From Bacillus testis (lineage in GTDB: Bacteria > Bacillota > Bacilli > Bacillales > DSM-1321), in contig NZ_LN851186.1 in NCBI RefSeq assembly GCF_001243895.1, forward strand, positions 1,153,188 through 1,217,187: a stretch of 64,000 nucleotides of DNA, written 5' to 3'. Both the position numbers and the translations under genes were made by a program. The notes below the pieces were generated by a model. The model saw only the letters and a program-made list of their open reading frames with translations. It was not told the DNA's origin and searched no databases. This document shows positions 56,698 through 64,000 of this stretch, piece by piece; the stretch's first letter is position 1; every line of letters begins with the position of its first letter.

Positions 56698-57324
56698 ATG
56701 TTGCATACATTATTGGATGTATTTAAGGATGCCGCTTTCTGGCTTATTGATACTTTTGGACATATGGGAATATTCTTAGGAATGCTTATTGAAAGTGCCT
56801 GTATTCCACTTCCGAGTGAAGTCATTATGCTTTTCGGCGGTTTTATGGCTGAACTAGGAAAATTGAATTTTTGGTTGGTGGTTACAGCAGGCGTAGCAGG
56901 AAATTTGGTCGGTTCATGGCTCGCTTTCTATGTTGGCAAAAAGGGAGGGCGCCCTTTGATCTTAAAGTATGGGAAGTATATTTTCCTGAATGTGAACCAT
57001 CTTGAAAAGTCTGAACATTTCTTTTCAAAATACGGTTCAGCTACGGTCTTTTTTGGGCGTGTTCTCCCAGTTATCCGTACGTTTATTTCTTTGCCGGCCG
57101 GCATAGCAAATATGAGTTTTCGAAAATTTACGGTTTATACGGTTCTTGGCTGCATCCCCTGGAATATCCTTTTAACCTATATCGGATATAAACTGGGGCA
57201 AAACTGGATGCTGGCTGAGCACTATATGAAGCCGATCACTTATATTATTGCAGTTATTGTTGTTGTTTTTGTCATTTACCTGGTTGTAAAAATTCTCAGG
57301 GATCGAAAACGGCAAGCTGATTGA
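56698..57324 (+). CDS. DedA-family membrane protein
   Basis: A 208-residue DedA/SNARE-associated protein: ESACIPLPSEV near the start, GNLVGSWLAFYVGKKGG and FGRVLPVIRTFISLPAGIANM with the conserved Arg residues. DedA proteins take part in lipid-carrier recycling and proton-linked homeostasis. ATG at 56698 after AAAGGGAGC; the 56662 frame is leader. Confidence 0.92.
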   Translation: MLHTLLDVFKDAAFWLIDTFGHMGIFLGMLIESACIPLPSEVIMLFGGFMAELGKLNFWLVVTAGVAGNLVGSWLAFYVGKKGGRPLILKYGKYIFLNVNHLEKSEHFFSKYGSATVFFGRVLPVIRTFISLPAGIANMSFRKFTVYTVLGCIPWNILLTYIGYKLGQNWMLAEHYMKPITYIIAVIVVVFVIYLVVKILRDRKRQAD

Positions 57325-57331
57325 TTGGAAT

Positions 57332-57370
57332 AAAAAGACAACCATCTGGCTGGATGGTTGTCTTTTTGTC
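57332..57370. terminator. Bidirectional terminator between dedA and yjcF
   Basis: Perfect 15-bp stem AAAAAGACAACCATC / GATGGTTGTCTTTTT between convergent genes. Confidence 0.92.
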
Positions 57371-57372
57371 TA

Positions 57373-57804
57373 TTAGTTAGACGCCAAATCTTTCTTCATT
57401 GTCTGGTGTGGAATGCCAGCTTCAATAAATTCCTCAGAAATAATAGAATAACCTAGTTTTTCATAGAAGCCAATTGCATGGGATTGGGCGTTCAAGATGA
57501 TGGCAGGGAGGCCCTTTTTTGCAGCGAATGATTCCATTGCAGCCATCAAAAGCCGTCCGGATCCGGAATTACGATTGTCTTTCAATACGCAGACTCGCTC
57601 TGCTTTTCCGTTTCCATCCACGATACGAAGGCGGCCGGCTCCTGCTGGCTTTCCTCCAACCCGGAGAAGGAAATGCATAGACTCCTCTTCATGGGAATCC
57701 TTCTCATTCTCTGTGTCCACTTGCTGTTCTTCCATGAATACGGTATGGCGCAGGCTAAAGACGGCATCCATTTCTTCCGGTGCTCTGGCGATCATGACTT
57801 CCAT
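57373..57804 (-). CDS. yjcF: GNAT-family acetyltransferase YjcF
   Basis: A 143-residue GNAT protein like YjcF: VFSLRHTVFMEEQQV, then VCVLKDNRNSGSGRLLMAAM as acetyl-CoA loop and LNAQSHAIGFYEKLGY. Substrate unknown. Only three bases after yjcG; one operon. Confidence 0.88.
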   Translation of the reverse strand: MEVMIARAPEEMDAVFSLRHTVFMEEQQVDTENEKDSHEEESMHFLLRVGGKPAGAGRLRIVDGNGKAERVCVLKDNRNSGSGRLLMAAMESFAAKKGLPAIILNAQSHAIGFYEKLGYSIISEEFIEAGIPHQTMKKDLASN

Positions 57805-57807
57805 CCG

Positions 57808-58320
57808 TTATTGCCCCTTTTCCAGTTTGAATGTTTCATAGACCGTCCATGACCCGTTTTCTAATTGATAAAGAAGGTGGAAACGGTCGATGACTTCCTC
57901 ATGGCGCAAATCCAGCATGCTCATTTGTCCATATACATCGCTGTGTTCATCATCAGAGAGATTTTGCGCAACCGTTATATGGGGAACAAACGCATAGGAA
58001 GCTTCGGCCTTCAAGTCTTGATACAGTTGATTGTGCAAGCGGTCAAGCTCAGAATTATGCTCGGCTTTCAGGTAGATCACATTATTGACAGGTTGGAAGG
58101 TACTCACCTTTAAAATATTTAAATTAAAAGGCTTACATTTTGCGGCTGTTTTGCTTAGCGTCCGCACAATCTCATCCATTTCCTCTTCCTTTGCCTCTGC
58201 CGGCTCTTTTAAAGTTAAGTGTGGCGGGATGAGAGAGTAATGGGGATCATAGCGCTTACGATAGGAATTAGCTAAATCTTGCAGTTTTTTTGATGGGAAA
58301 ATAGCGATGCCGTATTTCAT
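57808..58320 (-). CDS. yjcG: YjcG, 2H phosphoesterase-like (RNA ligase superfamily)
   Basis: A 170-residue protein with two HxT-type motifs, PHLTL and PHITV, on repeats of the LigT/2H fold. Putative cyclic phosphodiesterase acting on RNA ends; substrate unknown. AGGAGGTACCACA precedes the ATG at 58320. Order yjcF-yjcG-yjcH as in B. subtilis. Confidence 0.9.
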   Translation of the reverse strand: MKYGIAIFPSKKLQDLANSYRKRYDPHYSLIPPHLTLKEPAEAKEEEMDEIVRTLSKTAAKCKPFNLNILKVSTFQPVNNVIYLKAEHNSELDRLHNQLYQDLKAEASYAFVPHITVAQNLSDDEHSDVYGQMSMLDLRHEEVIDRFHLLYQLENGSWTVYETFKLEKGQ

Positions 58321-58545
58321 TGTGGTACCTCCTAAATGTAGAATAATTGACTGTTCAGTGCCTTGGCCGATTTGTATGGCCTAAAGCGTGCCCTTGATAG
58401 AAGGGATGTCTAAGGGGTATTTCCTTTTATTATAACAAAATTCGGAAAATTATTGTGCCTTTTTGAAAGCTTGTATTTCAAATAAAGATATGTGCAGGAA
58501 AGAAGGGGAATGACCCCTTGCTCCCCAATTGTCTCCTTACACTCA

Positions 58546-59280
58546 CTATCCGTGTAGAGAAAACATCATTTGGATCGCACGGGCCATATCCTTTTGCCAA
58601 TACTTCCATGTATGTTCCCCCTCAAATTCATCATAAAACATCGGAAAACCTTTCTCTTGAAGGATACTATGCAATTCCCTGTTTGGATGGATGAAGTTGC
58701 TGTACTGGCCGTTTGTTTCCGGTACATGGGTTTCATTGGTGCCAATCACGTGATAAAGATTTAAAAGATGTGGTTCTTTAAACGCTTTCACTGCGCCAAG
58801 GACTGTCTCATTTACGTAGGGAGAATGCATGATTACCCTTCCAAATGTATGGGGATACTGTAACGCAGCCATGAGAGAAACAGTGGCTCCAAGCGAATCG
58901 CCCATCAATGCCCTGCCATGGCCAACTCCATAGCCAGGAAAAGTATGGTCCAAGTAAGGGGCTAATTCATGTGCCAGGAAACGAATATAAGCTTGCTGCT
59001 GTTCCCCTTCGGGATGATATTTACGCCGGCGATCAAAGCGGTCTTTGTACGGCACTCCTACAAAAATCGTATTTTCGATCGTTTCTTCATGCAATAATGA
59101 ATCGGCAACCCGGCCTAAGCGTCCCATTTGAAAATAATCTTTGCCATCATTAACGATGCAAATCGTATATTTATAGAGGGGGGAATACGAAGCCGGCAAG
59201 TACGCCAGCAGGTTGAACTCTTCTTGCAGAGAATCGCTGTAAAAAGCGATTTCTTGAATCTTGCCCATGGGAATCGTCAC
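58546..59280 (-). CDS. yjcH: Putative esterase YjcH (alpha/beta hydrolase)
   Basis: A 244-residue esterase-D-like hydrolase with nucleophile elbow GDSLGA and C-terminal EGEHTW (catalytic His). The frame is open to 59430, but AGGAGGTACACAA precedes the GTG at 59280 (MTIPMGKIQE), which agrees with known YjcH starts; the extra 50 codons are probably not translated. Confidence 0.87.
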   Translation of the reverse strand: MTIPMGKIQEIAFYSDSLQEEFNLLAYLPASYSPLYKYTICIVNDGKDYFQMGRLGRVADSLLHEETIENTIFVGVPYKDRFDRRRKYHPEGEQQQAYIRFLAHELAPYLDHTFPGYGVGHGRALMGDSLGATVSLMAALQYPHTFGRVIMHSPYVNETVLGAVKAFKEPHLLNLYHVIGTNETHVPETNGQYSNFIHPNRELHSILQEKGFPMFYDEFEGEHTWKYWQKDMARAIQMMFSLHG

Positions 59281-59601
59281 TTGTGTACCTCCTGATAAAA
59301 ACTTTGGTCTGATAGGATATTCCTTTTCTTTGTACGGATGGTTGATCGGGTGATTTTCATGCTTATTTTGGCGGCCAGCAGGATTATCGTTGCTCTCGAT
59401 TGGGAGTGACAGAATCGTTTGGCCTGGCACGCACTAAAGATATCAAAATTGTAGCATAACCTTACCTGATTTTCCGTTATTATGCATTTTTAAAGAGATG
59501 ATACAATTTTCCCCTGTTAATTTCCAAATATATTCTGATAATTTTAATTAGTAATATTATATAATAGAAGAATAGAGAGATGTAAGAGAGGAGATATCAG
59601 C
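59281..59601. other. Divergent promoter region of yjcH and pgpA
   Basis: About 320 bp. A TATAAT at 59560-59565 precedes pgpA with no good -35. The part 59281-59430 is open in the yjcH frame but lacks a ribosome binding site. Confidence 0.5.
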
Positions 59602-60159
59602 ATGACTGTTACACGAGTACATAGCAAAGATGTGACCGCAGCAGCGCTTAAAGCGTTGGAGGACCGCGGTGTATCGATAGAATCAATTGCAGAAATCGTT
59701 TATGAAATGCAGCTTCCTTATAATCCGAACCTGACGCTTTCTGTTTGTATAGAAAGTGTCGAAAAAGTATTAGTAAAGCGGGAAATCCAGCATGCCTTGT
59801 TAGTAGGTGTGGAGTTGGACCGTTTGGCGGAGGAGCACAAATTATCCGAACCACTGCAATCCATCATTGAAAGTGATGAAGGCCTATTCGGCGTCGATGA
59901 AACGATTGCCTTCGGGGCGGTTCTTGCCTATGGCAGTATAGCTGTGACCACTTTCGGCCATTTGGATAAAAATAAAATCGGCATCATCAGGGACCTCGAC
60001 AACAAAAAAGATGATAAGGTCCACACATTCCTCGATGATATGGTGGCAAGCATCGCCTCAAGCGCCGCCTCACGCCTGGCGCATCGCCTCCGCGATGAAG
60101 AGGAAGCTTTATCGGATGAAGAGTTGCAGGAACGGGAAAATGAAGAATTAATCGGGTAA
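59602..60159 (+). CDS. pgpA: Phosphatidylglycerophosphatase A family protein
   Basis: A 185-residue soluble-looking PgpA-family protein (YutG type): EIVYEMQLPYNPNLTL, DETIAFGAVLAYGSIAVTTFGHLDK. It should remove the phosphate from phosphatidylglycerophosphate, feeding cardiolipin synthesis (cls at 29825). ATG at 59602 after GAGAGGAG. A hairpin GTGGGCGGCCA / TGGCCGCTCAC follows at 60167-60195. Confidence 0.88.
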   Translation: MTVTRVHSKDVTAAALKALEDRGVSIESIAEIVYEMQLPYNPNLTLSVCIESVEKVLVKREIQHALLVGVELDRLAEEHKLSEPLQSIIESDEGLFGVDETIAFGAVLAYGSIAVTTFGHLDKNKIGIIRDLDNKKDDKVHTFLDDMVASIASSAASRLAHRLRDEEEALSDEELQERENEELIG

Positions 60160-60272
60160 GCATAAGTGGGCGGCCAAAAAACATGGCCGCTCACATAACT
60201 AACACTCCCTCTTCTCTGTAGGCATTCTAAAAGACCATGCATAACCCAATATAGAATGAAAGAGGTCAGTTA

Positions 60273-61103
60273 ATGAATGAATACGCAATCCAAGCGGACT
60301 CTGTCAGCAAAAAATTTGATAGGACTGTTATTTTAGATGATCTATCGTTCAAGATCCAGAAGAACTCTAAATTAGCGATCATTGGGCATAATGGGTCCGG
60401 CAAGAGTTCCTTGCTCAAATTAATCGCAGGCCTATATATGCCAACAAGCGGAAGCATACAGACTTTCCACCAAAAAATGGCCTATGTACCGGAGCACTTT
60501 CCGGAGAACATCCGCTTTACTCTAGAAGAGTATTTAGTGCTGATCGGGAAAATCGGCGGAGAAGAATTGGGTGCCATCAAGAAGAAAATAGCTTACTATA
60601 GCGATGTGTTCCAGCTGGGCCCCCATTTGAAGTCCTTGCTGAAGCATTGCTCAAAAGGGGTTAAACAAAAAGCCGGTTTGACCCAGGCTTTGATGACCGA
60701 AAGCGATCTTCTCTTGCTCGATGAACCTTTAACAGGGCTGGATGATGAGTCGAAAACAAACTTTTTGCAGATGATGCAGAAAAGGGACCGGGATTTTACA
60801 CTGGCATTCACCGCCCATGAGCAGGAGACAGTCGACCTATGGGCAAACGAACAGCTGGTTCTGAAAAATGGCAAAATGATCAAACATGAATCACTGACTG
60901 CCCAAACGGCATTTAGAAGCATTATCGCCAAAATCCCCGCCAGGCTGAATAGGGAAGACTTGAAAGTGTTCGGCTGCATAAGCGCCGACCAGGGACATAT
61001 CGTTGAGATAACTGTCCGCTCAAGCGAAAGCGATGAGTGCCTTGCTTATCTATTAGGCCAGCAGGCATCTATTCTAGAAGTGAAAGAGAAGAAAGAATCA
61101 TGA
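60273..61103 (+). CDS. ABC transporter ATP-binding protein (ABC-2 type)
   Basis: A 276-residue ATPase: Walker A GHNGSGKS (38-45), signature-region CSKGVKQK, Walker B LLLLDEP (Asp150-Glu151) and H-loop TAHEQ. The CSKGxKQ form is common in ABC-2 exporters. Substrate unknown. The stop overlaps the next ATG by four bases (ATGA). Confidence 0.88.
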   Translation: MNEYAIQADSVSKKFDRTVILDDLSFKIQKNSKLAIIGHNGSGKSSLLKLIAGLYMPTSGSIQTFHQKMAYVPEHFPENIRFTLEEYLVLIGKIGGEELGAIKKKIAYYSDVFQLGPHLKSLLKHCSKGVKQKAGLTQALMTESDLLLLDEPLTGLDDESKTNFLQMMQKRDRDFTLAFTAHEQETVDLWANEQLVLKNGKMIKHESLTAQTAFRSIIAKIPARLNREDLKVFGCISADQGHIVEITVRSSESDECLAYLLGQQASILEVKEKKES

Positions 61104-61810
61104 TGTCATTAATAACCTATCAATTTCAAAATTATATCCGTTCTTTTATGTTCATCCCGCCGGTAGCCATCTATATCGCATGGATTTGTGTGCTGTATTC
61201 GTATAATTCCTTGCCTGTGGTCTCAAGCTATGCCAATTCGGCAGTTGCCCTTTATCTCATTTTAACTTGGATTACGATGAATTTTTTTGGGATTGAAGAA
61301 GAAGCGGAGAAGCATATTCTACTAGTCCATCTTAAACAAAAGGAACATTTCCTCCATGGCAAATGGATCAACTGCTTTTTGATTTTGCTGTTATTGCTGT
61401 TCATCGCTGAACTATATCCCATCCTGGCTAATCGGTTTGCAAGCGCTGTTGGCTTGATGGAACATTCTCTGTCGCTGTACAGCCATATTGGCCTTGGCAT
61501 TCTCGGCATCCTGACCGGAAGTTTCTTTGCTGGCACACGGTATGCGCAATCGCGTTCCGTATGGCTGTTATGCGCTTTAACTGTCACAGCCTCACTGGCT
61601 TATTCACAGTTAGCGGATATGCTCCCAAAATGGATAGGCTGGATTTTGTGGGTTTTGCCTCCCTTGCGGCTGTTCTACGAGCCGCTGAATGCGTATGAAA
61701 GCACAGGGACGGCGAGCGGTTTATTCTCTTCCTTCTGCATCGGTATCTTTTATATTGTGATAGCGGCTCTCATCGTACAACATATGTTCCTGAAAAAAGA
61801 AAAAGTGTAG
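61100..61810 (+). CDS. ABC-2 type permease partner
   Basis: A 236-residue membrane protein with about six helices. It begins MMSLITYQFQNYIRSFMFIPPV; the IEEEAEKHILLVHLKQKEHF amphipathic loop lies on the cytoplasmic side. It is the channel of the ATPase before it. The frame is open to 61037, but the coupled ATG at 61100 is chosen. Substrate is unknown. Confidence 0.8.
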   Translation: MMSLITYQFQNYIRSFMFIPPVAIYIAWICVLYSYNSLPVVSSYANSAVALYLILTWITMNFFGIEEEAEKHILLVHLKQKEHFLHGKWINCFLILLLLLFIAELYPILANRFASAVGLMEHSLSLYSHIGLGILGILTGSFFAGTRYAQSRSVWLLCALTVTASLAYSQLADMLPKWIGWILWVLPPLRLFYEPLNAYESTGTASGLFSSFCIGIFYIVIAALIVQHMFLKKEKV

Positions 61811-61839
61811 TTGACAATAGGGGTGTCTCATATTATAGT
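61811..61839 (+). promoter_or_regulatory. Promoter of the tRNA-Val gene
   Basis: TTGACA (61811-61816), immediately after the permease stop, 17-bp spacer, TATAGT (61834-61839); start expected about seven bases before the mature tRNA. Confidence 0.75.
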
Positions 61840-61853
61840 GGACTATAGATAAC

Positions 61854-61925
61854 GATCCAATAGTTCAGCGGGAGAATACTTCCTTGACAGGGAAGGGGTC
61901 GGGGGTTCGAATCCCTCTTGGGTCA
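61854..61925 (+). tRNA. tRNA-Val (anticodon GAC)
   Basis: Full cloverleaf: acceptor GATCCAA / TTGGGTC (one T-G), D stem GTTC / GAAT, anticodon stem CTTCC / GGAAG with loop TTGACAG (GAC), variable GGGTC, T stem GGGGG / CCCTC with loop TTCGAAT, discriminator A. The 3' CCA is not encoded (A then TCC). It reads GTC and GTT codons. Its own promoter and terminator make it a single-gene unit. Confidence 0.9.
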
Positions 61926-61936
61926 TCCTTTTATTG

Positions 61937-61979
61937 AAGCCAGAAACCTTTGTACAGAAAAGGTTTCTGGCTTTTTTTG
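61937..61979 (+). terminator. tRNA-Val terminator
   Basis: Stem AAGCCAGAAACCTT / AAGGTTTCTGGCTT with T7. Confidence 0.92.
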
Positions 61980-62022
61980 TTGTGGTAAAGATGAAGTGAA
62001 GCTTTGGTTGGCGGGATTTTTA

Positions 62023-63399
62023 GGTTCTTTTTCAAGTGTTGGGGTAGAGAACATTTCTCTGCCCCTTTATCCTAATGAATTGCCTATTGATTTATAGTGG
62101 TGATGCAGGAGGATTCGTGCCCTAAAACGAGCGAAGTTCCTAAACCCAAAGGCATTCCGTTTCATGACCTTTGTCAAGTTGTTCAACCCTTCCACAAACC
62201 CATTGGAGTACCCAAATTCAAAACGGTTAAGGATTTCCGTTTCCCAATTTCGATAGGTCTGGACGGTTTTCACGAACTCAGGAATCCTGCTTTCTTCCAC
62301 CTTTTCATAAAACGCATGCAGCGCTTCTTTTGTCTTCTCGATATGGCCTGGCCCCCGCCGTTTGGCTTCGTTAAACCACTCATAAAAGGCCTCTTTCAAC
62401 CCATACGCTATTTTTAATTCAGGGGACAGCGCAAAGTATCTTTCCAGATACCATTTATCTGTTTTTGTAAGCTTGTGGGAAGCTTTATGAAAGACGTAAC
62501 GGACCTTCTTACACTTTTTACGGTCGTATGCATGCCACTCGTTTTGTTCCCTCACACGGATCTTGTCGAGCGCCCAATTCATATACCGGACGAAATGAAA
62601 CCCATCCGCCACGATCACAGGACCGTCCAAGGCCTGTTTGACAGCTGCCTTGAAGGCGTGGCTCATATCCATGACAACCACTTCCACCTTGGCCCCATGT
62701 TTCCGCAAGTACTCTTTAATTGTGTCTTTCCGTCTGTTTGGCAGGATGTCGATCGGTTCGCGGGTCACGGCATTGGCAATGATCAATTGATATTTTTCCT
62801 TTCCGGAATCCCCTTTGAATTCGTCGATGGCAATCGCTTTGGGCAAGGCCTTCTCTCCCTTGATTGATTGGGGGATAATCCGGTCAAAACGCCGTATGAT
62901 CGTACTGACGGATGTATGGTATTGGGCCGCAATTTCGGTGAATGTCTTGGCTTTGACGGTACGGATCTGGACCTGTTGATTCCATTCCTTCGAATGGTGT
63001 TGATACCTCTCCACAAAAGGATTTTCCTCATAGAAACGTTTCCCGCACAAGCAGGCATATCTCCTTTTCCGATAGATAATCACGGTGGGGCGTTCCGCCA
63101 TTTTCAGATGCTTAATCTTTTGGATACGGTAGTCATGGACACGCTTGGTCTCCTTCGAACAGGAAGGGCAGGCATGGTCCTTAATCGGCATTTCAATATA
63201 TATTTGGTAGATTCCTTCATTGATGTCGGTTTTGATGATGGTTGCCCCTTCAAGTCCGGGCAGAATCATGTTAAAATGCAAGAGCACACATCTCCTTTTC
63301 TATCTTGTTTCTCGTCAATTCAAGTATAAGAAATTAGGAGCTTGTGTGCTCTTTTTTTGCCCATTTTTAAGTGGACACCCCAACATTTAGTATAGAACC
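62023..63399 (-). mobile_element. ISL3-family insertion sequence
   Basis: 1377 bp bounded by inverted repeats: 62023-62045 and 63377-63399 match at 18 of 23 positions (GGTTCT ... TGTTGGGGT). It holds one complete transposase. ISL3 elements usually make 8-bp target repeats; the flanks GATTTTTA and AAAGTTTT are not identical, so the repeats have decayed or the ends are misplaced by a few bases. Confidence 0.85.
62067..63287 (-). CDS. ISL3-family transposase
   Basis: A 406-residue DDE transposase. N-terminal zinc finger CPSC...C-LC (CPSCSKETKRVHDY, YACLCGKRF), helix-turn-helix (FTEIAAQYHTSVSTIIRRF), then catalytic Asp in AIDEFKG, VVMDMSHAFK and the final Glu in GFVEGLNNLTK. Complete and apparently intact. 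Start is GTG at 63287 or TTG at 63281, both near AAGGAGA; not decided. Confidence 0.92.
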   Translation of the reverse strand: MLLHFNMILPGLEGATIIKTDINEGIYQIYIEMPIKDHACPSCSKETKRVHDYRIQKIKHLKMAERPTVIIYRKRRYACLCGKRFYEENPFVERYQHHSKEWNQQVQIRTVKAKTFTEIAAQYHTSVSTIIRRFDRIIPQSIKGEKALPKAIAIDEFKGDSGKEKYQLIIANAVTREPIDILPNRRKDTIKEYLRKHGAKVEVVVMDMSHAFKAAVKQALDGPVIVADGFHFVRYMNWALDKIRVREQNEWHAYDRKKCKKVRYVFHKASHKLTKTDKWYLERYFALSPELKIAYGLKEAFYEWFNEAKRRGPGHIEKTKEALHAFYEKVEESRIPEFVKTVQTYRNWETEILNRFEFGYSNGFVEGLNNLTKVMKRNAFGFRNFARFRARILLHHHYKSIGNSLG

Positions 63400-63460
63400 A
63401 AAGTTTTTCGTATCTGAATGAAGTGGAAAAGCGGGTAGTTTTATCCATAGTACTAATTAA

Positions 63461-63478
63461 TAGTTGCGTTATCAACTA
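63461..63478. promoter_or_regulatory. Palindromic operator 1 upstream of the MarR gene
   Basis: TAGTTGCGTTATCAACTA: six-base arms TAGTTG / CAACTA around CGTTAT. MarR-type operators have this size. Confidence 0.72.
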
Positions 63479-63547
63479 TTTATAATTATATTAATATAGT
63501 GTTTGAGGAACCGACATACGATATTAAATCCATAAAAACCGCCTAAA

Positions 63548-63565
63548 TAGTTGCGCTAACAACTG
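63548..63565. promoter_or_regulatory. Palindromic operator 2 upstream of the MarR gene
   Basis: TAGTTGCGCTAACAACTG, same design as operator 1 with 15 of 18 identical bases, 87 bp downstream and 39 bases before the start codon. Confidence 0.72.
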
Positions 63566-63604
63566 TTTTTAATCAAATTTTTCCATGAAAGGTAACCAGA
63601 CAAT

Positions 63605-64000
63605 ATGAATAACAACCACGATGAGAAGATGGGACGTTATATTGCACAAATTTATTGCAAAGGTTCAGCGATTATTTCTAAAGAGCTTCAGGAATTCGGA
63701 ATTGGCTCCGGACAATACAGGTTTCTTTTGCAGCTTTACCGCCAGGACGGCATCAGTCAAGAGGAGCTATCGAAGCTGCTTTTAGTGGACAAAGCGACCG
63801 TCGCCAGAGCAATGAAAAAATTAGAAGAGGAGAACTTAGTTTATCGGGTTCGTGATCAAAAAGATAATCGCTATTATAAAGTTTTTATTACAGAAAAAGC
63901 ATTGGACATTAAAGAAGAAGTATTTAATAAAGTTCATGCTTGGGACGAAACCATCAAACAGAGTTTAACTAAAGAAGAAGAAGCACAAATGATTTATTTA
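63605..64000 (+). CDS. MarR-family transcriptional regulator (partial, 3' end beyond window)
   Basis: 132 codons from ATG at 63605 (MNNNHDEKMGRYIAQIYCKG), open to the window edge. The winged-helix motif ISQEELSKLLLVDKATVARA with the wing DQKDNRYYKVFITEK is typical of MarR. AAAGGTAA lies about ten bases before the ATG. The two palindromes upstream suggest autoregulation. The controlled partner, often an efflux gene, would lie beyond the window. Confidence 0.88.
   Translation, partial: MNNNHDEKMGRYIAQIYCKGSAIISKELQEFGIGSGQYRFLLQLYRQDGISQEELSKLLLVDKATVARAMKKLEEENLVYRVRDQKDNRYYKVFITEKALDIKEEVFNKVHAWDETIKQSLTKEEEAQMIYL

Noticed and set aside
59281..59430. 50-codon N-terminal extension of yjcH
   Set aside because: No start with a binding site; a strong AGGAGGT stands before the internal GTG and known YjcH proteins start there.
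61820..61830. GGGGTGTC as the left end of the insertion sequence (matching GGGGTGTCC at 63372-63382 on the other strand)
   Set aside because: Similarity stops after eight bases and would place the tRNA inside the IS. The GGTTCT...TGTTGGGGT ends match over 23 bases and closely flank the transposase.

Overview
The window is a chromosomal stretch from a low-GC, endospore-forming member of the Bacillaceae. Evidence: strong AGGAGG-type ribosome binding sites with frequent TTG/GTG starts, sporulation genes (cotO, cotZ, a spoVAD-spoVAE pair, spoVIF, yjcZ) and a gene order that closely follows the argF-to-yjcH region of Bacillus subtilis (recalled from memory, not searched). The genus cannot be fixed from the sequence alone. 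No prophage, CRISPR array or recognisable defence island was seen.

Layout. 1-1455: end of the arginine operon (carB, argF). 1507-2319: uppP on the opposite strand. 2502-5848: yjzC, the heat-shock disaggregase clpB behind a CtsR operator, and yjzD. 6366-8348: yjaU, yjaV and comZ; the competence gene med, expected between yjaV and comZ, is absent and an IS200/IS605-type right-end (omega-RNA-like) remnant sits there. 8403-10818: FapR-controlled fabH, then fabF. 10959-14263: yjaZ, yjbA, trpS and a DUF3899 protein. 14690-26674: two complete oligopeptide permease operons (oppABCDF) in tandem, each with the same promoter layout and the same hairpin between oppA and oppB.

26787-37226: spx, mecA, cls, coiA, pepF, spxH (yjbH) and yjbI, i.e. 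the Spx/ClpP-adaptor and competence/redox neighbourhood, with two GNAT acetyltransferases interspersed. 37363-44765: yjbJ, yjbK, yjbL, the small alarmone synthetase relQ/sasB, NAD kinase, a pseudouridine synthase, a GNAT protein, prpE and mgtE. 44838-45466: non-coding debris, made of a decayed IS605-type end followed by a degenerate tandem repeat of about 150 bp in nearly four copies. 45464-46131: a DUF2178-like membrane protein with an XRE regulator.

46271-52270: fabI under a near-perfect FapR box, then a sporulation block (cotO, cotZ, a DUF1360 protein, a 37-codon basic ORF, a YhcN/YlaJ-like lipoprotein, spoVAD, spoVAE, yjcZ, a Cys-ended coat-like ORF and spoVIF). 52333-60159: yjcD helicase, a DUF218 protein, a DedA protein, yjcF-yjcG-yjcH and pgpA. 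60273-61810: a two-gene ABC-2 type exporter, followed at once by a tRNA-Val(GAC). 62023-63399: an ISL3-family insertion sequence with 23-bp inverted repeats. The window ends inside a MarR-family regulator preceded by two near-identical palindromic operators.

Most of the window is conserved core chromosome. The unusual parts are the duplicated opp operon, scattered IS605-type end fragments without any tnpA/tnpB, the tandem repeat, the spoVAD-spoVAE pair without spoVAC, two short ORFs in the sporulation block, and the tRNA/ISL3/MarR junction.
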